A DNA stretch of 64,000 nucleotides from Magnetospirillum sp. Lineage in GTDB: Bacteria; Pseudomonadota; Alphaproteobacteria; CACIAM-22H2. The position numbers and the translations under genes were made by a program. The notes beneath the pieces were generated by a model that saw only the letters and a program-made list of their open reading frames with translations, did no database searches and was not told the origin of the DNA. The DNA lies in the NCBI GenBank assembly GCA_027532905.1, contig JAPZUA010000002.1, forward strand, positions 186,001 to 250,000, in the 5' to 3' direction. Below, in pieces: positions 47,644 through 56,755 of the stretch. How positions within the stretch are numbered: the stretch's first letter is position 1; each line of letters begins with the position of its first letter.

Positions 47644-49649
47644 CGGGCGCTTAGTTCGACGAACATCATGACGATGAGCCCGCCCATGCACGCGATCGAC
47701 AACAGCCCGTACGCCGCCTCGAGGCCGCGGTCGCGGCCCATGCGCTTGGCGCGCGCAAGCAGGCCTTCGCGGTCGGACAAGGCGGCGTCGAGCGCATCGA
47801 ACTCCTGCTTGGCCTCGGCGAAGGCGCGCGCGTCGGCGGCGCGGATGTCTTCGTCCATCACGAGATCGAACATCTCCGACACGTCGCCGCTGCTGGCCTT
47901 CTGCACGATCTGCGCGCGCAGCTTCTCGCGCGTCTCGGGATGGTGGATGTCCTCGATGACCGTGTCGGCCATGCGCAGGCACACTTTGGCGAGATTGGGG
48001 AAGGCCTTGCCGTCGCAATCCTGCTGGAAGCGGCCCGCAACGCGCAGCACCGAGGGTGCGGCGGTCTTGGTCGGTTGGTTGAGCTTGTGCCAATGCTGGA
48101 TGGCGCGGTCGGAGATCGCGGCGCGCGCGCCGAAAAAGCCGACCATGTGGCGGTCGAGCTTCGGCGCTTCGGGATCGCTGCAGGCTTTTTCGATGGGTTC
48201 GGCGAGATCGATATGGGTGCGCGCCCATTTTCCGGCCACGGCCGGCGACAGGCACGGCGCATCTGGGTTGAGCTTGTAGAGGGCGGCTTCCAGCGTGTCG
48301 CCGAAGCGCTCGTAGCTCTTTTCGATTTCCTGCAGGCGCTTGGTTTCGATGTCGACGAGGCCGAAGACGGCGGCCGTGCGCATCCACAGCGACACGAGCT
48401 TCGCGCCCAGCAATTCGCAGAATTCCTGGCGCCGCGGCGGATCGTTGATGATCTGCTGAAGCAAATGGCCGGCACCGGCCGGGAAAAAGGACAGCGACTT
48501 GTAGCGAATGGGGCCCGACGGATCGAGACGCATGATCGCTTTCGACAGTTCGACAGCCGCATCCGGCGCATCGTCGCTGCTCGATCGGCGCAACGCTGTG
48601 GCGGCGGTCGGTGCGGTGGGGACGGTCCCGACCGTCGAATTGTCCGCGATCCATTTGTCGATCGCGCCTTCGCGCACCAGCCGCATGCCTTCGGTCTGGT
48701 TGCTGAAAAGGGCCTGGGCAATTTCGCGCGCCGTGTCGCACTCGACGCTGCCGACCATGAAGGTCATGCGGCGGCGGCCGAGATTGGGGCGCTGGGTCTG
48801 GTCGGGGCGCCGACCGCTTGCCCATTCGCTGAGTTTCTGCAGGTCCCAGCGCAGGCGCACGTCGTCTTCGGTGAGGCCTGTGATCATGTCGATCATGTCG
48901 CGCGGGATCGAGGCAGTGTCGAGGAGGGCGGCTTGCGAACTGTAGCGCAGTCGACGCTGGATGATTTCGGCGTCCTCAGCACCTTCGCCCGGCATCTTGC
49001 CCGAGGCGAGCGCATAGATCGTGAGCCCAAGTGCGAACAGATCGTCGGCCGGGCCGGGCGAACCTTTGGACTCGCGCTTGGCAAGCGCCCGTTCGATCGT
49101 CTCGAATACGGACGGCTGGTCGTAGCCGGGCGGGCACAAGGTCGCAGGCCCAAGCGTGAACAGGGTCTGCTTCGTGTCCATCGAGAAGATGTTGTCGGGC
49201 CGGATGCTGCCATGCGCCTGGCCTGCGTCGAACAACGCCCCCAACGCCGCGATCGCGGGCCGGATCAAATTGGTGGTCAGGAGCTTGGCATTGTACGCGC
49301 CCCACATTCGGCGCGGCGGCGCGGGCGCTATCGGCTGTTCGTAGACGAAGCCGTAATGGTCGGGCTTGCCCGGCAGCGGCAAAGCATCGTGGTGGAGCAG
49401 CTTGAGCAGCCCCGCCCGGTCGATGGATTGCGAGCGGCGCGCCGCCTCGATGCGCACGCCCGGTGCCGGCGCGCAAATATAGGCCATCAGCGGCATGTCG
49501 GGATGGTCGACATGGCGTGCAGCAAAGCACGGCGCCCAAGCGCGCGAATAGTCGAGCAGCGGTTGGTCGAGCCGGATTTGGTAGTCGCTGCCGAAAGGCA
49601 GCAACATGTTCAGCGTCGAGCGCGGCGTGCTGGCAAAAACATCGGTCAC
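47640..49649 (-). CDS. Membrane-anchored protein kinase-like protein (probable pseudokinase)
   Basis: This 669-residue protein has an N-terminal kinase-like region (about 30-290). The catalytic loop reads HGSIRPDN (His146 to Asn153) where active kinases have HRDLKPEN, so the catalytic aspartate is replaced by serine. The DFG position reads [24 protein letters not shown] matches the DxxxLG segment of subdomain IX. The middle part is helical and unrecognised. A C-terminal coil ([26 protein letters not shown]) leads to one membrane helix ([20 protein letters not shown]). It is coupled to a small membrane protein. Phosphotransfer is unlikely; a scaffold or other nucleotide-dependent role is inferred. 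Confidence 0.75.
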   Translation of the reverse strand: MTDVFASTPRSTLNMLLPFGSDYQIRLDQPLLDYSRAWAPCFAARHVDHPDMPLMAYICAPAPGVRIEAARRSQSIDRAGLLKLLHHDALPLPGKPDHYGFVYEQPIAPAPPRRMWGAYNAKLLTTNLIRPAIAALGALFDAGQAHGSIRPDNIFSMDTKQTLFTLGPATLCPPGYDQPSVFETIERALAKRESKGSPGPADDLFALGLTIYALASGKMPGEGAEDAEIIQRRLRYSSQAALLDTASIPRDMIDMITGLTEDDVRLRWDLQKLSEWASGRRPDQTQRPNLGRRRMTFMVGSVECDTAREIAQALFSNQTEGMRLVREGAIDKWIADNSTVGTVPTAPTAATALRRSSSDDAPDAAVELSKAIMRLDPSGPIRYKSLSFFPAGAGHLLQQIINDPPRRQEFCELLGAKLVSLWMRTAAVFGLVDIETKRLQEIEKSYERFGDTLEAALYKLNPDAPCLSPAVAGKWARTHIDLAEPIEKACSDPEAPKLDRHMVGFFGARAAISDRAIQHWHKLNQPTKTAAPSVLRVAGRFQQDCDGKAFPNLAKVCLRMADTVIEDIHHPETREKLRAQIVQKASSGDVSEMFDLVMDEDIRAADARAFAEAKQEFDALDAALSDREGLLARAKRMGRDRGLEAAYGLLSIACMGGLIVMMFVELSAR

Positions 49650-49841
49650 TTAAACGGAAACCCTCTGGTCAGGGCGACGCCAATCTCTATGTTAGCTTTC
49701 TTGCTCGCACTATCAAGCCGGTCTTGCAAGAGATCGCCGTACCGCACACGCGTGTATGACGATTTTTCGGCTATGCGTGTGATTTTCGCTTCGTTTTTCG
49801 CGAAATGGAAATGGATTAGACAAGGCACGCGTGTGGTTGTT

Positions 49842-50741
49842 TTAGGGATTGCTGCCTGGAACAGTACCGGGCGGCAACGAAGCTGCGTGTTCGGCGATGG
49901 CGCCGGCTGTTGCGATCCAGATATCGGCCCGGTGCTTGGCGATATGCGCAAGTGCCCGGCGCAGATGGCGCAGGCGGTAGGGCTGGCCCACCAGATAGGG
50001 GTGCAAGGCGATCCCCATGACGAGCGGCATGGCCTTCGCCTGGGCCAGCATTTCGTCGAAATTGTCGATAATCATGTCAGCGAAGGCGTCGCCGCCGATT
50101 TTGCGCCCGACGATCATCGGTATGTCGTTGAGTTCCTGCGGGTAGGGCAGGGCCAAGATGCGGCCTTTGCGCGTACGCATCCACACCGGCTGGTCGTCCA
50201 TGCACCAATCGAGCAGATAGCGGTAGCCTGCCTCCTGCAGCAGGTCGGGCGTGTGCGGGCTTTCGCTGATCCAGGGGCCAAGCCAGCCTGCGGGCGATTT
50301 GCCCGTCTGGCGGGCGAGGATTTCGGTTGCCTCGGCGATCAGGGCCGCCTCGGCTTCCGGCGCCAATGTGCCTTGGCGTTCGGCATTGCTGCGCCCGTGG
50401 CCGACGATTTCGTCGCCGCGAGCTGCAAAAGCGCGCATCAAGTCGGGTGCGTAGTCGTACATCGTGCTGTTGGCGAGCACCGAACAGGGCAGCGACAATT
50501 CGTCGAAAAGTTCGCGCATGCGCCAGGCGCCGACCCTGTTGCCGTAGTCGCGCCAGGCGAAATTCAGGATATCCGGCTGCGGGCCGCCGGGAGCAAGCTC
50601 GGCCCCGAGCCCCTCGCCGAACGCAAAATGTTCGAGATTGAGACCGAGATAGACGGCAAGGCGCGTGCCGTTGGGCCAATCGTAGACCGGGCGGCCGACG
50701 ATGGGCTGGTAGTCGTAGCGCCCGTGTGTGGCGAGTTTCAT
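49842..50741 (-). CDS. Polysaccharide deacetylase-family protein (PuuE-like)
   Basis: This 299-residue protein belongs to the NodB-like carbohydrate esterase fold. It starts KLATHGRYDYQPIVGRPVYDWPNGTRLAVYLGLNLEHFAFGEG, and contains WRDYGNRVGAWRMRELFDEL, GDEIVGHGRSNAERQGTL and MGIALHPYLVGQPYRLRHL. This pattern (DWPNG..LAVY, EHF, DYGNRVG) is that of the cofactor-free allantoinase PuuE branch and of uncharacterised relatives, so the substrate may be a small amide and not a polysaccharide. The ATG at 50741 is supported by the conserved start. Confidence 0.83.
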   Translation of the reverse strand: MKLATHGRYDYQPIVGRPVYDWPNGTRLAVYLGLNLEHFAFGEGLGAELAPGGPQPDILNFAWRDYGNRVGAWRMRELFDELSLPCSVLANSTMYDYAPDLMRAFAARGDEIVGHGRSNAERQGTLAPEAEAALIAEATEILARQTGKSPAGWLGPWISESPHTPDLLQEAGYRYLLDWCMDDQPVWMRTRKGRILALPYPQELNDIPMIVGRKIGGDAFADMIIDNFDEMLAQAKAMPLVMGIALHPYLVGQPYRLRHLRRALAHIAKHRADIWIATAGAIAEHAASLPPGTVPGSNP

Positions 50742-50803
50742 GGGCCGCACAATAGGCAAAGCGAGTGTCCGCCGCCAAGCGTCCTGCGGCGTTTCAGGCC
50801 GGG

Positions 50804-50845
50804 AAAATGAAAAGGCCCCGACGCAGGGGGGGGTGCGTCGGGGCC
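50804..50845 (-). terminator. Intrinsic terminator with 12-base stem and eight-C loop
   Basis: The stem arms are 50834-50845 and 50814-50825, perfectly paired; the loop is eight C on the minus strand (50826-50833). The downstream sequence TTTTCATTTT (50813-50804) completes a Rho-independent terminator. It ends transcription from the gene at 50995-52014 or from the candidate small RNA. Confidence 0.75.
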
Positions 50846-50905
50846 GAAGGCTATCCGACCCAGGGGGGGGAGGGGCGGATACCAATGGCGAGCGGGGGGG
50901 TGCTC
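50804..50905 (-). ncRNA. Candidate small RNA with three C-run-capped hairpins
   Basis: On the minus strand, three hairpins follow one another, each presenting a run of 7-8 cytosines in the loop. They are GAGC/GCTC at 50890-50905, TATCCG/CGGATA at 50852-50881, and a perfect 12-base stem GGCCCCGACGCA/TGCGTCGGGGCC at 50814-50845 with an eight-C loop. The last is followed by TTTTCATTTT, a terminator. C-rich loops are typical of alphaproteobacterial small RNAs that pair with ribosome sites. Transcription start is not resolved. Alternatively, it is just the 3' untranslated end of the gene at 50995-52014. Confidence 0.5.
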
Positions 50906-50994
50906 AACCATGAGCTAGCAAATGGGGTCGGTCCTCGAAATCGCAAGAGGGAGCCGCAACAAATTTTGAAAAAAGATAGCTAATATACATAGAC

Positions 50995-52014
50995 TCAGTG
51001 TGATTCATAGATAGCCCAGCCAGGTGCGGCCGCATCGCTCGATAGCCGTTTGAGGTGTCGGGCAACGCCATAGAGGTCCCAGACGGCTTGGCATGCCTCG
51101 AAGCTCATTGAGCCGTCGCCTCCCCAAACCATGTAGTGGCTGCCGGCCGGCAGATGGCGCAATGCGGCGTCGACCCGCCGTGTCCAGAACGCGAGCGGCG
51201 TCTCCGGGGTTTGCGACAGCGGCTGCCAGCGATTGGCCATCAGCGAATGCACGAGCTGGTCGTCGATCGTATATTCGTCGAGACCGCGCGTCGGCGGATT
51301 GACGGCGGCGAAAAGCGGGGCATTGAACTTGATCCGGGGGGCGACGTCTTTCATGTCGGCGCAGAACAGTTTGGCCTTTGCCGGCCCGATCGCGTCGATG
51401 GCGGCGTTGAGATCGCGGACAAGCTGGCCGACCACCGCGGCCGGGCGGCGCGCGCGTGCCAGGTAAGGCCGCCAATCGGGATCGCGCAGCTTTTTGAGCT
51501 GGGCCGCATCGTGGCTGTAGAGGATCTCGAACCCGTCCTCGACCGAGCGCGCAAACCCGAGAGCCCAGCGCACGGCGAGATATTGCAGCCCGGCGCGTTC
51601 GGCAGCGGGGACCCGTGCGTGGTAGAGCCGGTCGAAGACGGCGCAAACCGGTTCGATCAGATAGTCGCAAGCGAAATGGAAAGTCGGCACGTGCGGGTGG
51701 AGGGCGGGACGCGCCGCCGCCAGCAGGGCTGCAACGCGGGCCGGATCGATCCGGCGCCCGCCGAACAGGAACTGCGCGGCCAGATGCGAGCGCGGCGCAA
51801 AATCGTTGACCGCCAAGCGGCGCACACCGCGTGCGGCAAACACCGTCGGCATCAGGCACGAGCCGGCCGTGAAATCGACCATGGCGAGGTCTTTCCACCG
51901 TGCTTGCGGCAATATGCGGGCATAGGCATCGACGATTTCGGGCACCCAATCGGCGATGGTGCCGTCGAGCGGCAGCATGGCGCGGCGCAGGATGGCGAGC
52001 GTTTTGGCGTTCAT
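50995..52014 (-). CDS. Unknown protein with DNA-methyltransferase-like motifs
   Basis: This 339-residue protein is not assigned to a named family. Near residues 46-80 it reads MVDFTAGSCLMPTVFAARGVRRLAVNDFAPRSHLAAQ, which resembles the SAM-binding motif of adenine methylases (DxFxGxG followed by a strand ending ND). Around residue 255, FAAVNPPTRGLDEYTIDDQ resembles the NPPY/DPPY catalytic motif, with threonine in place of tyrosine. A separate region FCADMKDVAPRIKF sits between. No target-recognition domain or restriction partner is evident. It overlaps the rhomboid gene by four bases. Confidence 0.7.
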   Translation of the reverse strand: MNAKTLAILRRAMLPLDGTIADWVPEIVDAYARILPQARWKDLAMVDFTAGSCLMPTVFAARGVRRLAVNDFAPRSHLAAQFLFGGRRIDPARVAALLAAARPALHPHVPTFHFACDYLIEPVCAVFDRLYHARVPAAERAGLQYLAVRWALGFARSVEDGFEILYSHDAAQLKKLRDPDWRPYLARARRPAAVVGQLVRDLNAAIDAIGPAKAKLFCADMKDVAPRIKFNAPLFAAVNPPTRGLDEYTIDDQLVHSLMANRWQPLSQTPETPLAFWTRRVDAALRHLPAGSHYMVWGGDGSMSFEACQAVWDLYGVARHLKRLSSDAAAPGWAIYESH

Positions 52015-52646
52015 GGTTGGCGTTGCGACCCTGCAAGGAGAATGGCGGCAAGGGCAATGCCGCCGAAGAAACCGCCCAGATGCGCGACCCAGGCAATGGA
52101 ACTGCCGTCCGTGCCGGGAAAGCCGAGAATGCCGAACAGCACCGTCGGGATCGCCCACATGGCGGCGGCCCCCAACAGCCAGCCGGGGCTGCCGCCATTG
52201 CCCTGGCGCATTGCCACGAGCACGCATCCGACTAGCCCCGAAATACCGCCCGACGCCCCGATCATCGGCTCGATGCTGTCGGCGTAGATCGCGAAATGGG
52301 CACCCGCCGCGATGGCGCCGCTCAACAGATAGAGCGACAGCATCGACGCCACCCCGAAGCGGCGCTCCACGCCCGACCCGAAGGCCGCCAGCATGACCAT
52401 GTTGATCGCCAGATGCACCCAGTCGCCGTGCAGGAACATGTAGCTGAGCGGCGAGACGATTCCCGACAGTCCGAGAGCTGCATCGCCGGAGAATCGTGCC
52501 GGCGTGAAGCCGAAGGCGTCGTTTGCAAGCCACACTGTGCGCGATTCGAACAGGCGCAAGGCCCCGAAGATGCCGACATTGACCACGATCAATGCAAGCG
52601 TGAGCGGCGGCAGGTTAATTGCTGGTTCGCGTTGGCTGGTGGGCAT
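52011..52646 (-). CDS. Rhomboid-family intramembrane serine protease
   Basis: This 211-residue membrane protein has six hydrophobic helices. The active-site serine lies in IGASGGISGLVGCVL (GxSG), the catalytic histidine in IAWVAHLGGFFGGIAL, and the conserved LSYMFLHGDWVHLAINMVMLAAFGSGVERRFG covers the loop-1 and helix-2 asparagine/histidine region. All catalytic residues are present. The ATG at 52646 gives a short cytoplasmic N-terminus. A TATATA box on the minus strand at 52682-52687 could be its -10. Confidence 0.92.
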   Translation of the reverse strand: MPTSQREPAINLPPLTLALIVVNVGIFGALRLFESRTVWLANDAFGFTPARFSGDAALGLSGIVSPLSYMFLHGDWVHLAINMVMLAAFGSGVERRFGVASMLSLYLLSGAIAAGAHFAIYADSIEPMIGASGGISGLVGCVLVAMRQGNGGSPGWLLGAAAMWAIPTVLFGILGFPGTDGSSIAWVAHLGGFFGGIALAAILLAGSQRQP

Positions 52647-52791
52647 TCGACCCGTTCGGAAGCAAGACTCGTAAGCCACGTTATATAGAGGGTTCCGTGC
52701 GCCCGGTCTTGCGCGTCGTGCGACGGGGCCTAGCGCTTCGACGGCAAAATAGGGCAATGTCGCGCCGGGCAAGGGGGCCCCGTACAAGGTT

Positions 52792-54684
52792 ATGAGCAGC
52801 ACTTCAAACGGCGCCGACTCACCCGACAAGCGCATTCTGGCTTTGGCCGTCGGCGCCATCGGCGTGGTGTTCGGCGATATTGGCACCTCGCCCCTCTACA
52901 CGATGCGCGAGGCGTTCACCGGGCCGCATCCGATGACGCCGACATTGCCGCATGTGCTGGGCGTGCTGTCGCTGATCTTCTGGGCGCAGGTGATCGTCGT
53001 GACGATCAAATACGTCCTATACATCCTGCGCGCCGACAATCGCGGCGAGGGCGGCATGTTTGCGCTGATGGCGCTGGCCAGCAAGGCCGCCCCTGCGGGC
53101 GTGCATCGCGGCATCCCGATCGTGGCGGCGGGCCTGTTCGGGGCGGCCCTGTTCTTCGGCGATGCGATCATTACGCCGGCGATCTCGGTTCTGTCGGCGG
53201 TCGAGGGCCTCAAGGTTGCGGCACCTGAGTTCGGAAAATACGTCGTGCCGATCGCTTGCGTCATTCTGCTGGCGCTGTTCATGGTGCAAAGCAGCGGGAC
53301 CGCGCGCATCGGCGCGTTTTTCGGGCCGGTCACGATCGTGTGGTTTGCGGTGCTGGCAATTCTGGGCGTCGTGTCGCTGGTGCAAACGCCCGGCGTGCTG
53401 GCAGCGCTCAATCCCTATTACGGGCTGGCGTTTTTGTGGAGCGACGGGTGGCGCGGCTTTCTGGTGCTGGGCGCCGTGTTTCTGGCGCTGACGGGGGCCG
53501 AGGCGCTTTATGCCGATATCGGGCATTTCGGCAAGCGGCCGATCCGGTTGGCGTGGTTGGGCTTTGTGCAGCCGGCCTTGGTGCTGAATTATTTCGGCCA
53601 GGGCGCTTTGCTCATGCGCAATCCTGCGGCTGCCGAAAATCCGTTCTATCTGATGGTGCCCGATTGGATGCTGCTGCCGACCGTGCTGCTGGCGACTGCG
53701 GCAACCGTGATTGCGTCGCAGGCCGTCATTACGGGGGCGTTTTCGCTGGCGCGCCAGGCGGTGCAGCTGGGCTATCTGCCGCGCATGGAGATCCGCCACA
53801 CATCCGAAACCGAGATCGGCCAGATCTACATTCCGCGCGTCAACTGGATCTTGTGCGTTTGCGTGCTGGCGCTGGTGGTCACGTTCCAGTCGTCGAGCAA
53901 TCTTGCCGCCGCCTACGGCGTGTCGGTGTCGGGCGAGATGTGCGTGGCGACGCTGATCGCCTATGTCGTGGCGCGCCATGTGTGGGGCTGGTCGCGGCTG
54001 CGGGCAGGGACGGTGACGGTGATCCTGCTGACGATCGATCTGTCGTTTTTCTTGGCCAATGTCGTCAAGATCGCCGACGGCGGCTGGCTGCCGCTGGTGG
54101 TCGGGGCTTGCCTCTATGCGATCTTCACGACCTGGAAGCGCGGCCGACGCATCCTGGTCGAGCGTCTGCACGAAAGCACCGTGCCGCTGGAGCCGTTCAT
54201 TGCGCGCCTCAAAGACGGCAATCCGCCGCGCGTGGCGGGTACAGCCGTGTTCATGACCGGCACGCGCGACGGCGTGCCGTATGCGCTTTTGCACAATCTC
54301 AAACACAACAAAGTGCTGCACGACCGTGTGGTGCTGTTGACGGTCGTAACCGAACCCATCCCGCGGGTGGCCGAAAAAGACCGCATCCGTCTGGAGCCGC
54401 TTGAAAAGAATTTCTGGCGCCTGGTACTGCGCTACGGCTTCATGGAAATGCCCAACATCCCGCGCGTGCTGCGCCAGGCCGGTGCGACCGGGTTCAAGAT
54501 CGAGATGATGGAAACCTCGTTCTTCTTCGGACGCGAGAACCTCGTGTCAAAAAGCAAGCCGCTGATGCCGCGCTGGCGCGAAAAGCTGTTTATAGCGCTG
54601 TCGAAGAATGCCTACAGTGCGACCGCGTTCTTCCGCATCCCGTCCAACCGAGTCGTCGAACTGGGCACGCAAGTGGAGATCTAG
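52792..54684 (+). CDS. kup: Low-affinity potassium transporter Kup
   Basis: Kup takes up potassium with protons. The 630-residue protein has the family signature LAVGAIGVVFGDIGTSPLYTMREAF in the first helix. It has twelve membrane helices over about 1-430 (e.g. IISPAISVLSAVEGL-type segment here as IITPAISVLSAVEGLKV), and the conserved LADIGHFG region (here LYADIGHFGKRPIRLAW). A cytoplasmic C-terminal domain spans about 450-630. The ATG at 52792 fits the family. A TATA-like region upstream is shared with the divergent rhomboid gene. Confidence 0.95.
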   Translation: MSSTSNGADSPDKRILALAVGAIGVVFGDIGTSPLYTMREAFTGPHPMTPTLPHVLGVLSLIFWAQVIVVTIKYVLYILRADNRGEGGMFALMALASKAAPAGVHRGIPIVAAGLFGAALFFGDAIITPAISVLSAVEGLKVAAPEFGKYVVPIACVILLALFMVQSSGTARIGAFFGPVTIVWFAVLAILGVVSLVQTPGVLAALNPYYGLAFLWSDGWRGFLVLGAVFLALTGAEALYADIGHFGKRPIRLAWLGFVQPALVLNYFGQGALLMRNPAAAENPFYLMVPDWMLLPTVLLATAATVIASQAVITGAFSLARQAVQLGYLPRMEIRHTSETEIGQIYIPRVNWILCVCVLALVVTFQSSSNLAAAYGVSVSGEMCVATLIAYVVARHVWGWSRLRAGTVTVILLTIDLSFFLANVVKIADGGWLPLVVGACLYAIFTTWKRGRRILVERLHESTVPLEPFIARLKDGNPPRVAGTAVFMTGTRDGVPYALLHNLKHNKVLHDRVVLLTVVTEPIPRVAEKDRIRLEPLEKNFWRLVLRYGFMEMPNIPRVLRQAGATGFKIEMMETSFFFGRENLVSKSKPLMPRWREKLFIALSKNAYSATAFFRIPSNRVVELGTQVEI

Positions 54685-54687
54685 GCT

Positions 54688-55356
54688 ATGGACCATCCTG
54701 CGACGGTCGATCCCAAGCAGCTGTTCCCGTTCGGCCATTCCCAGCGCCACACGGTGTTCCTGAAGCCGCTGCTCGACGAAATCGACCCGCCGCGTGCCAA
54801 CATCTCGGTCGGCGACTATAGCTACTATTCGGATTTCGACGACGCGACGCAGTTTTTCCTGCGCAATGTGCGCTACGACTTCGCGCGCAGCAAAGCGCGC
54901 CTGGACATCGGCAAGTTCTGCGCTTTTGCGCACGACACCACCTTCGTGATGTCCGACGCCAACCACGCGATCGTAGGGCCGTCCACCTTTCCGTTCCCGA
55001 TCTTCGGCGGGACGTGGGCTAAAGCCCTGTCGCCGGACGAAACGCCGTGGGCCAACAAGGGCAATACCAAGATCGGCAACGACGTGTGGTGCGGCTACAA
55101 GAGTACGATCATGCCGGGGGTAACGGTCGGCAGTGGGGCCATCGTGGCCGCCAACGCCGTCGTCAGCCGCGACGTGCCGGCTTACGCAATGGTGGCCGGC
55201 AACCCGGCTCGGGTCGTCAAGATGCGCTTCGACGATGCCACGGTGGCGAAGCTCCTTGCGCTCGCCTGGTGGGACTGGCCGGCGGCCAAAATCGCTGCCG
55301 CTGTGCCCGTTCTCGTCAAAGGCGATGTCGCCGCACTGGCGGCTTTGGCACCCTAA
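54688..55356 (+). CDS. CatB-like hexapeptide acetyltransferase
   Basis: This 222-residue protein belongs to the xenobiotic acyltransferase branch of left-handed beta-helix enzymes. Features: SVGDYSYYSDFDDATQFF, ARLDIGKFCAFAHDTTFVMSDANHAI with the catalytic-type histidine, and GNTKIGNDVWCGYKSTIMPGVTVGSGAIVAANAVVSRDVPAYAMVAGNPARVVKMRFD. Relatives include chloramphenicol and streptogramin acetyltransferases as well as housekeeping sugar acetyltransferases; resistance should not be assumed. It follows kup after three bases. Confidence 0.88.
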   Translation: MDHPATVDPKQLFPFGHSQRHTVFLKPLLDEIDPPRANISVGDYSYYSDFDDATQFFLRNVRYDFARSKARLDIGKFCAFAHDTTFVMSDANHAIVGPSTFPFPIFGGTWAKALSPDETPWANKGNTKIGNDVWCGYKSTIMPGVTVGSGAIVAANAVVSRDVPAYAMVAGNPARVVKMRFDDATVAKLLALAWWDWPAAKIAAAVPVLVKGDVAALAALAP

Positions 55357-55512
55357 AGAGTTGCCGAATGCGCTGATGCCTGCTTGCCACGAGTCCACAA
55401 AAGCCGCCGGTTTTTCGGGCAATGGTGGAAAGTGACAAAAAAACGGGCGAAGTATCAGAATCAATTATCCATATAACCCATTGATTCAAAACGACCGTTA
55501 AAAATTCGATAA

Positions 55513-55538
55513 GTTTTTCGGGGGGGGTGAAGAAAAAC
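55513..55538 (-). promoter_or_regulatory. Hairpin with eight-C loop in the acetyltransferase-hydrolase gap
   Basis: GTTTTTC (55513-55519) pairs with GAAAAAC (55532-55538). The loop holds eight G on the plus strand (55520-55527), i.e. eight C on the minus strand. It lies in a 240-base gap (55357-55596) that holds no gene. The gap also has a perfect 8-base inverted repeat GAATCAAT/ATTGATTC at about 55462-55491. The resemblance to the hairpins at 50804-50905 suggests a shared type of RNA element. Confidence 0.4.
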
Positions 55539-55596
55539 GACTCCCACCCGCCGACGGCCTATGTTATCCCCAAACCGACTGCAATAAACCGAAACA

Positions 55597-56670
55597 ATGA
55601 TTCCGGCGGATTGGCAAAAGATGATCGAACTTCTTGTTGCCGTGGCAGTGGCCTCGCAAAGCCCCGATATGGGCCAGCGGGCGGACTCGCAAACGACGTC
55701 GTTCGCGGTTTCCGCCGAGACCGCTGCCGAAAACATCGTTGTTCTCGACAGCAACTTCCTGCTCGATCCGTCGTTGCCGTTCGTCTTCCTGCCAAACGCG
55801 CCGACGGCGGCGCCTGCGGCATCTGCCGGTGCCACGACCGGCCCCGAAGACGATCTCGAATTGCTGGCCGCGCGCGAGGCCGACAGTGCGAACCAAGCAC
55901 CGCAATGGCAGAGCCGTCCCAAGGCGGCAACAAGCTTTGGGGCTGGCGCCAATCTGCGCAATGTGGCCGTCAATATCGCGCGCGCCAACACGCGCCTCAA
56001 GGTCGGCCAGCGCCAGATGACTCTCGAAATCTACCGCCCCGACACGGCCGGTGCACGGCCGGCGGTGCTGCTGCTGCACGGGGCCTCGGGCATGGGCAAC
56101 GGCGCTTTCTACCGGGGGGCCGCCGAAGCTTTCGCCGAAGCGGGCTACGTCGTTTATCTCCCGCACTATCTGGGCGACCGCAACCGCAACCGGCCGCGCG
56201 GCCGCGCTCTGATCGCCGAGTTCGAACAGCAGCACGACGCGGTGCGCGCGACGCTCGATGCGATGGCTAAGGATCCGCGCGTCGACGAGGCGCGCTTGGC
56301 GGCTTTCGGTTTCTCGCTGGGCGGGTTCCAGGCATTGGGCCTGTCGAGCCGCGATGCGCGTGTGGCCGCCGTCGTCAATATGGGCGGCGGCATGCCCGGC
56401 AACGTCGCGGGTACCACCACGCGTCTGGCGCCGACATTGGTCATCCACGGCCAACGCGACCGCACGGTCCCGGTTGCCCGCGCCCTCCAGACGCGCGACA
56501 TGCTGAAGCGCCTGTCGGTGCCGCACGAGATGGCGCTGTTTGCCGACCAGCAGCATTTCTTCCAAGGCGCGGCAAGCCGCACGGCCATCGAACGGTCGAT
56601 CGCGTTCTTCGATCGCCAGATGCGCCCGGCCGTCTCGATCGGCACGGCCGACCTTCTCCAGGGGCGTTAA
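55597..56670 (+). CDS. Dienelactone hydrolase-like alpha/beta hydrolase
   Basis: This 357-residue protein has a long N-terminal region (about 1-120) that is low in complexity (NAPTAAPAASAGATTGPEDD). The catalytic domain follows: RPAVLLLHGASGMGNGAFYRGAAEAFAEAGYVVYLPHYLG, the nucleophile elbow AAFGFSLGGFQALGLSS with serine, the acid in LVIHGQRDRTVPVARAL, and histidine in ADQQHFFQG. The start may be the second ATG at 55621, which would give a weak hydrophobic leader (IELLVAVAVASQS). The substrate is unknown; dienelactones are only one class for this fold. Confidence 0.82.
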   Translation: MIPADWQKMIELLVAVAVASQSPDMGQRADSQTTSFAVSAETAAENIVVLDSNFLLDPSLPFVFLPNAPTAAPAASAGATTGPEDDLELLAAREADSANQAPQWQSRPKAATSFGAGANLRNVAVNIARANTRLKVGQRQMTLEIYRPDTAGARPAVLLLHGASGMGNGAFYRGAAEAFAEAGYVVYLPHYLGDRNRNRPRGRALIAEFEQQHDAVRATLDAMAKDPRVDEARLAAFGFSLGGFQALGLSSRDARVAAVVNMGGGMPGNVAGTTTRLAPTLVIHGQRDRTVPVARALQTRDMLKRLSVPHEMALFADQQHFFQGAASRTAIERSIAFFDRQMRPAVSIGTADLLQGR

Positions 56671-56755
56671 TCCCCCCTGTTGCCGAAGCGCTAGCCTTCC
56701 CGAAAATCGCGCGGGCCCGCCTTTTTCTTTAACCGGACCATGCTAGATTGACGGC

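Noticed and set aside
47940-50810. Very long open frame on the plus strand opposite the pseudokinase and deacetylase genes
   Set aside because: It runs antisense to two genes with recognisable motifs and has a biased arginine/glycine/alanine composition without domains. Long antisense frames are expected in GC-rich genes.
54688-55356. Antibiotic resistance call for the hexapeptide acetyltransferase
   Set aside because: The family includes many housekeeping sugar acetyltransferases and the context (next to kup) gives no sign of a resistance cassette.
55560-55576. Sequence TTTGGGGATA (minus strand) shared with the hairpin before the DAHP synthase gene
   Set aside because: The match is ten bases and lacks the second arm of the hairpin, so it is probably chance.
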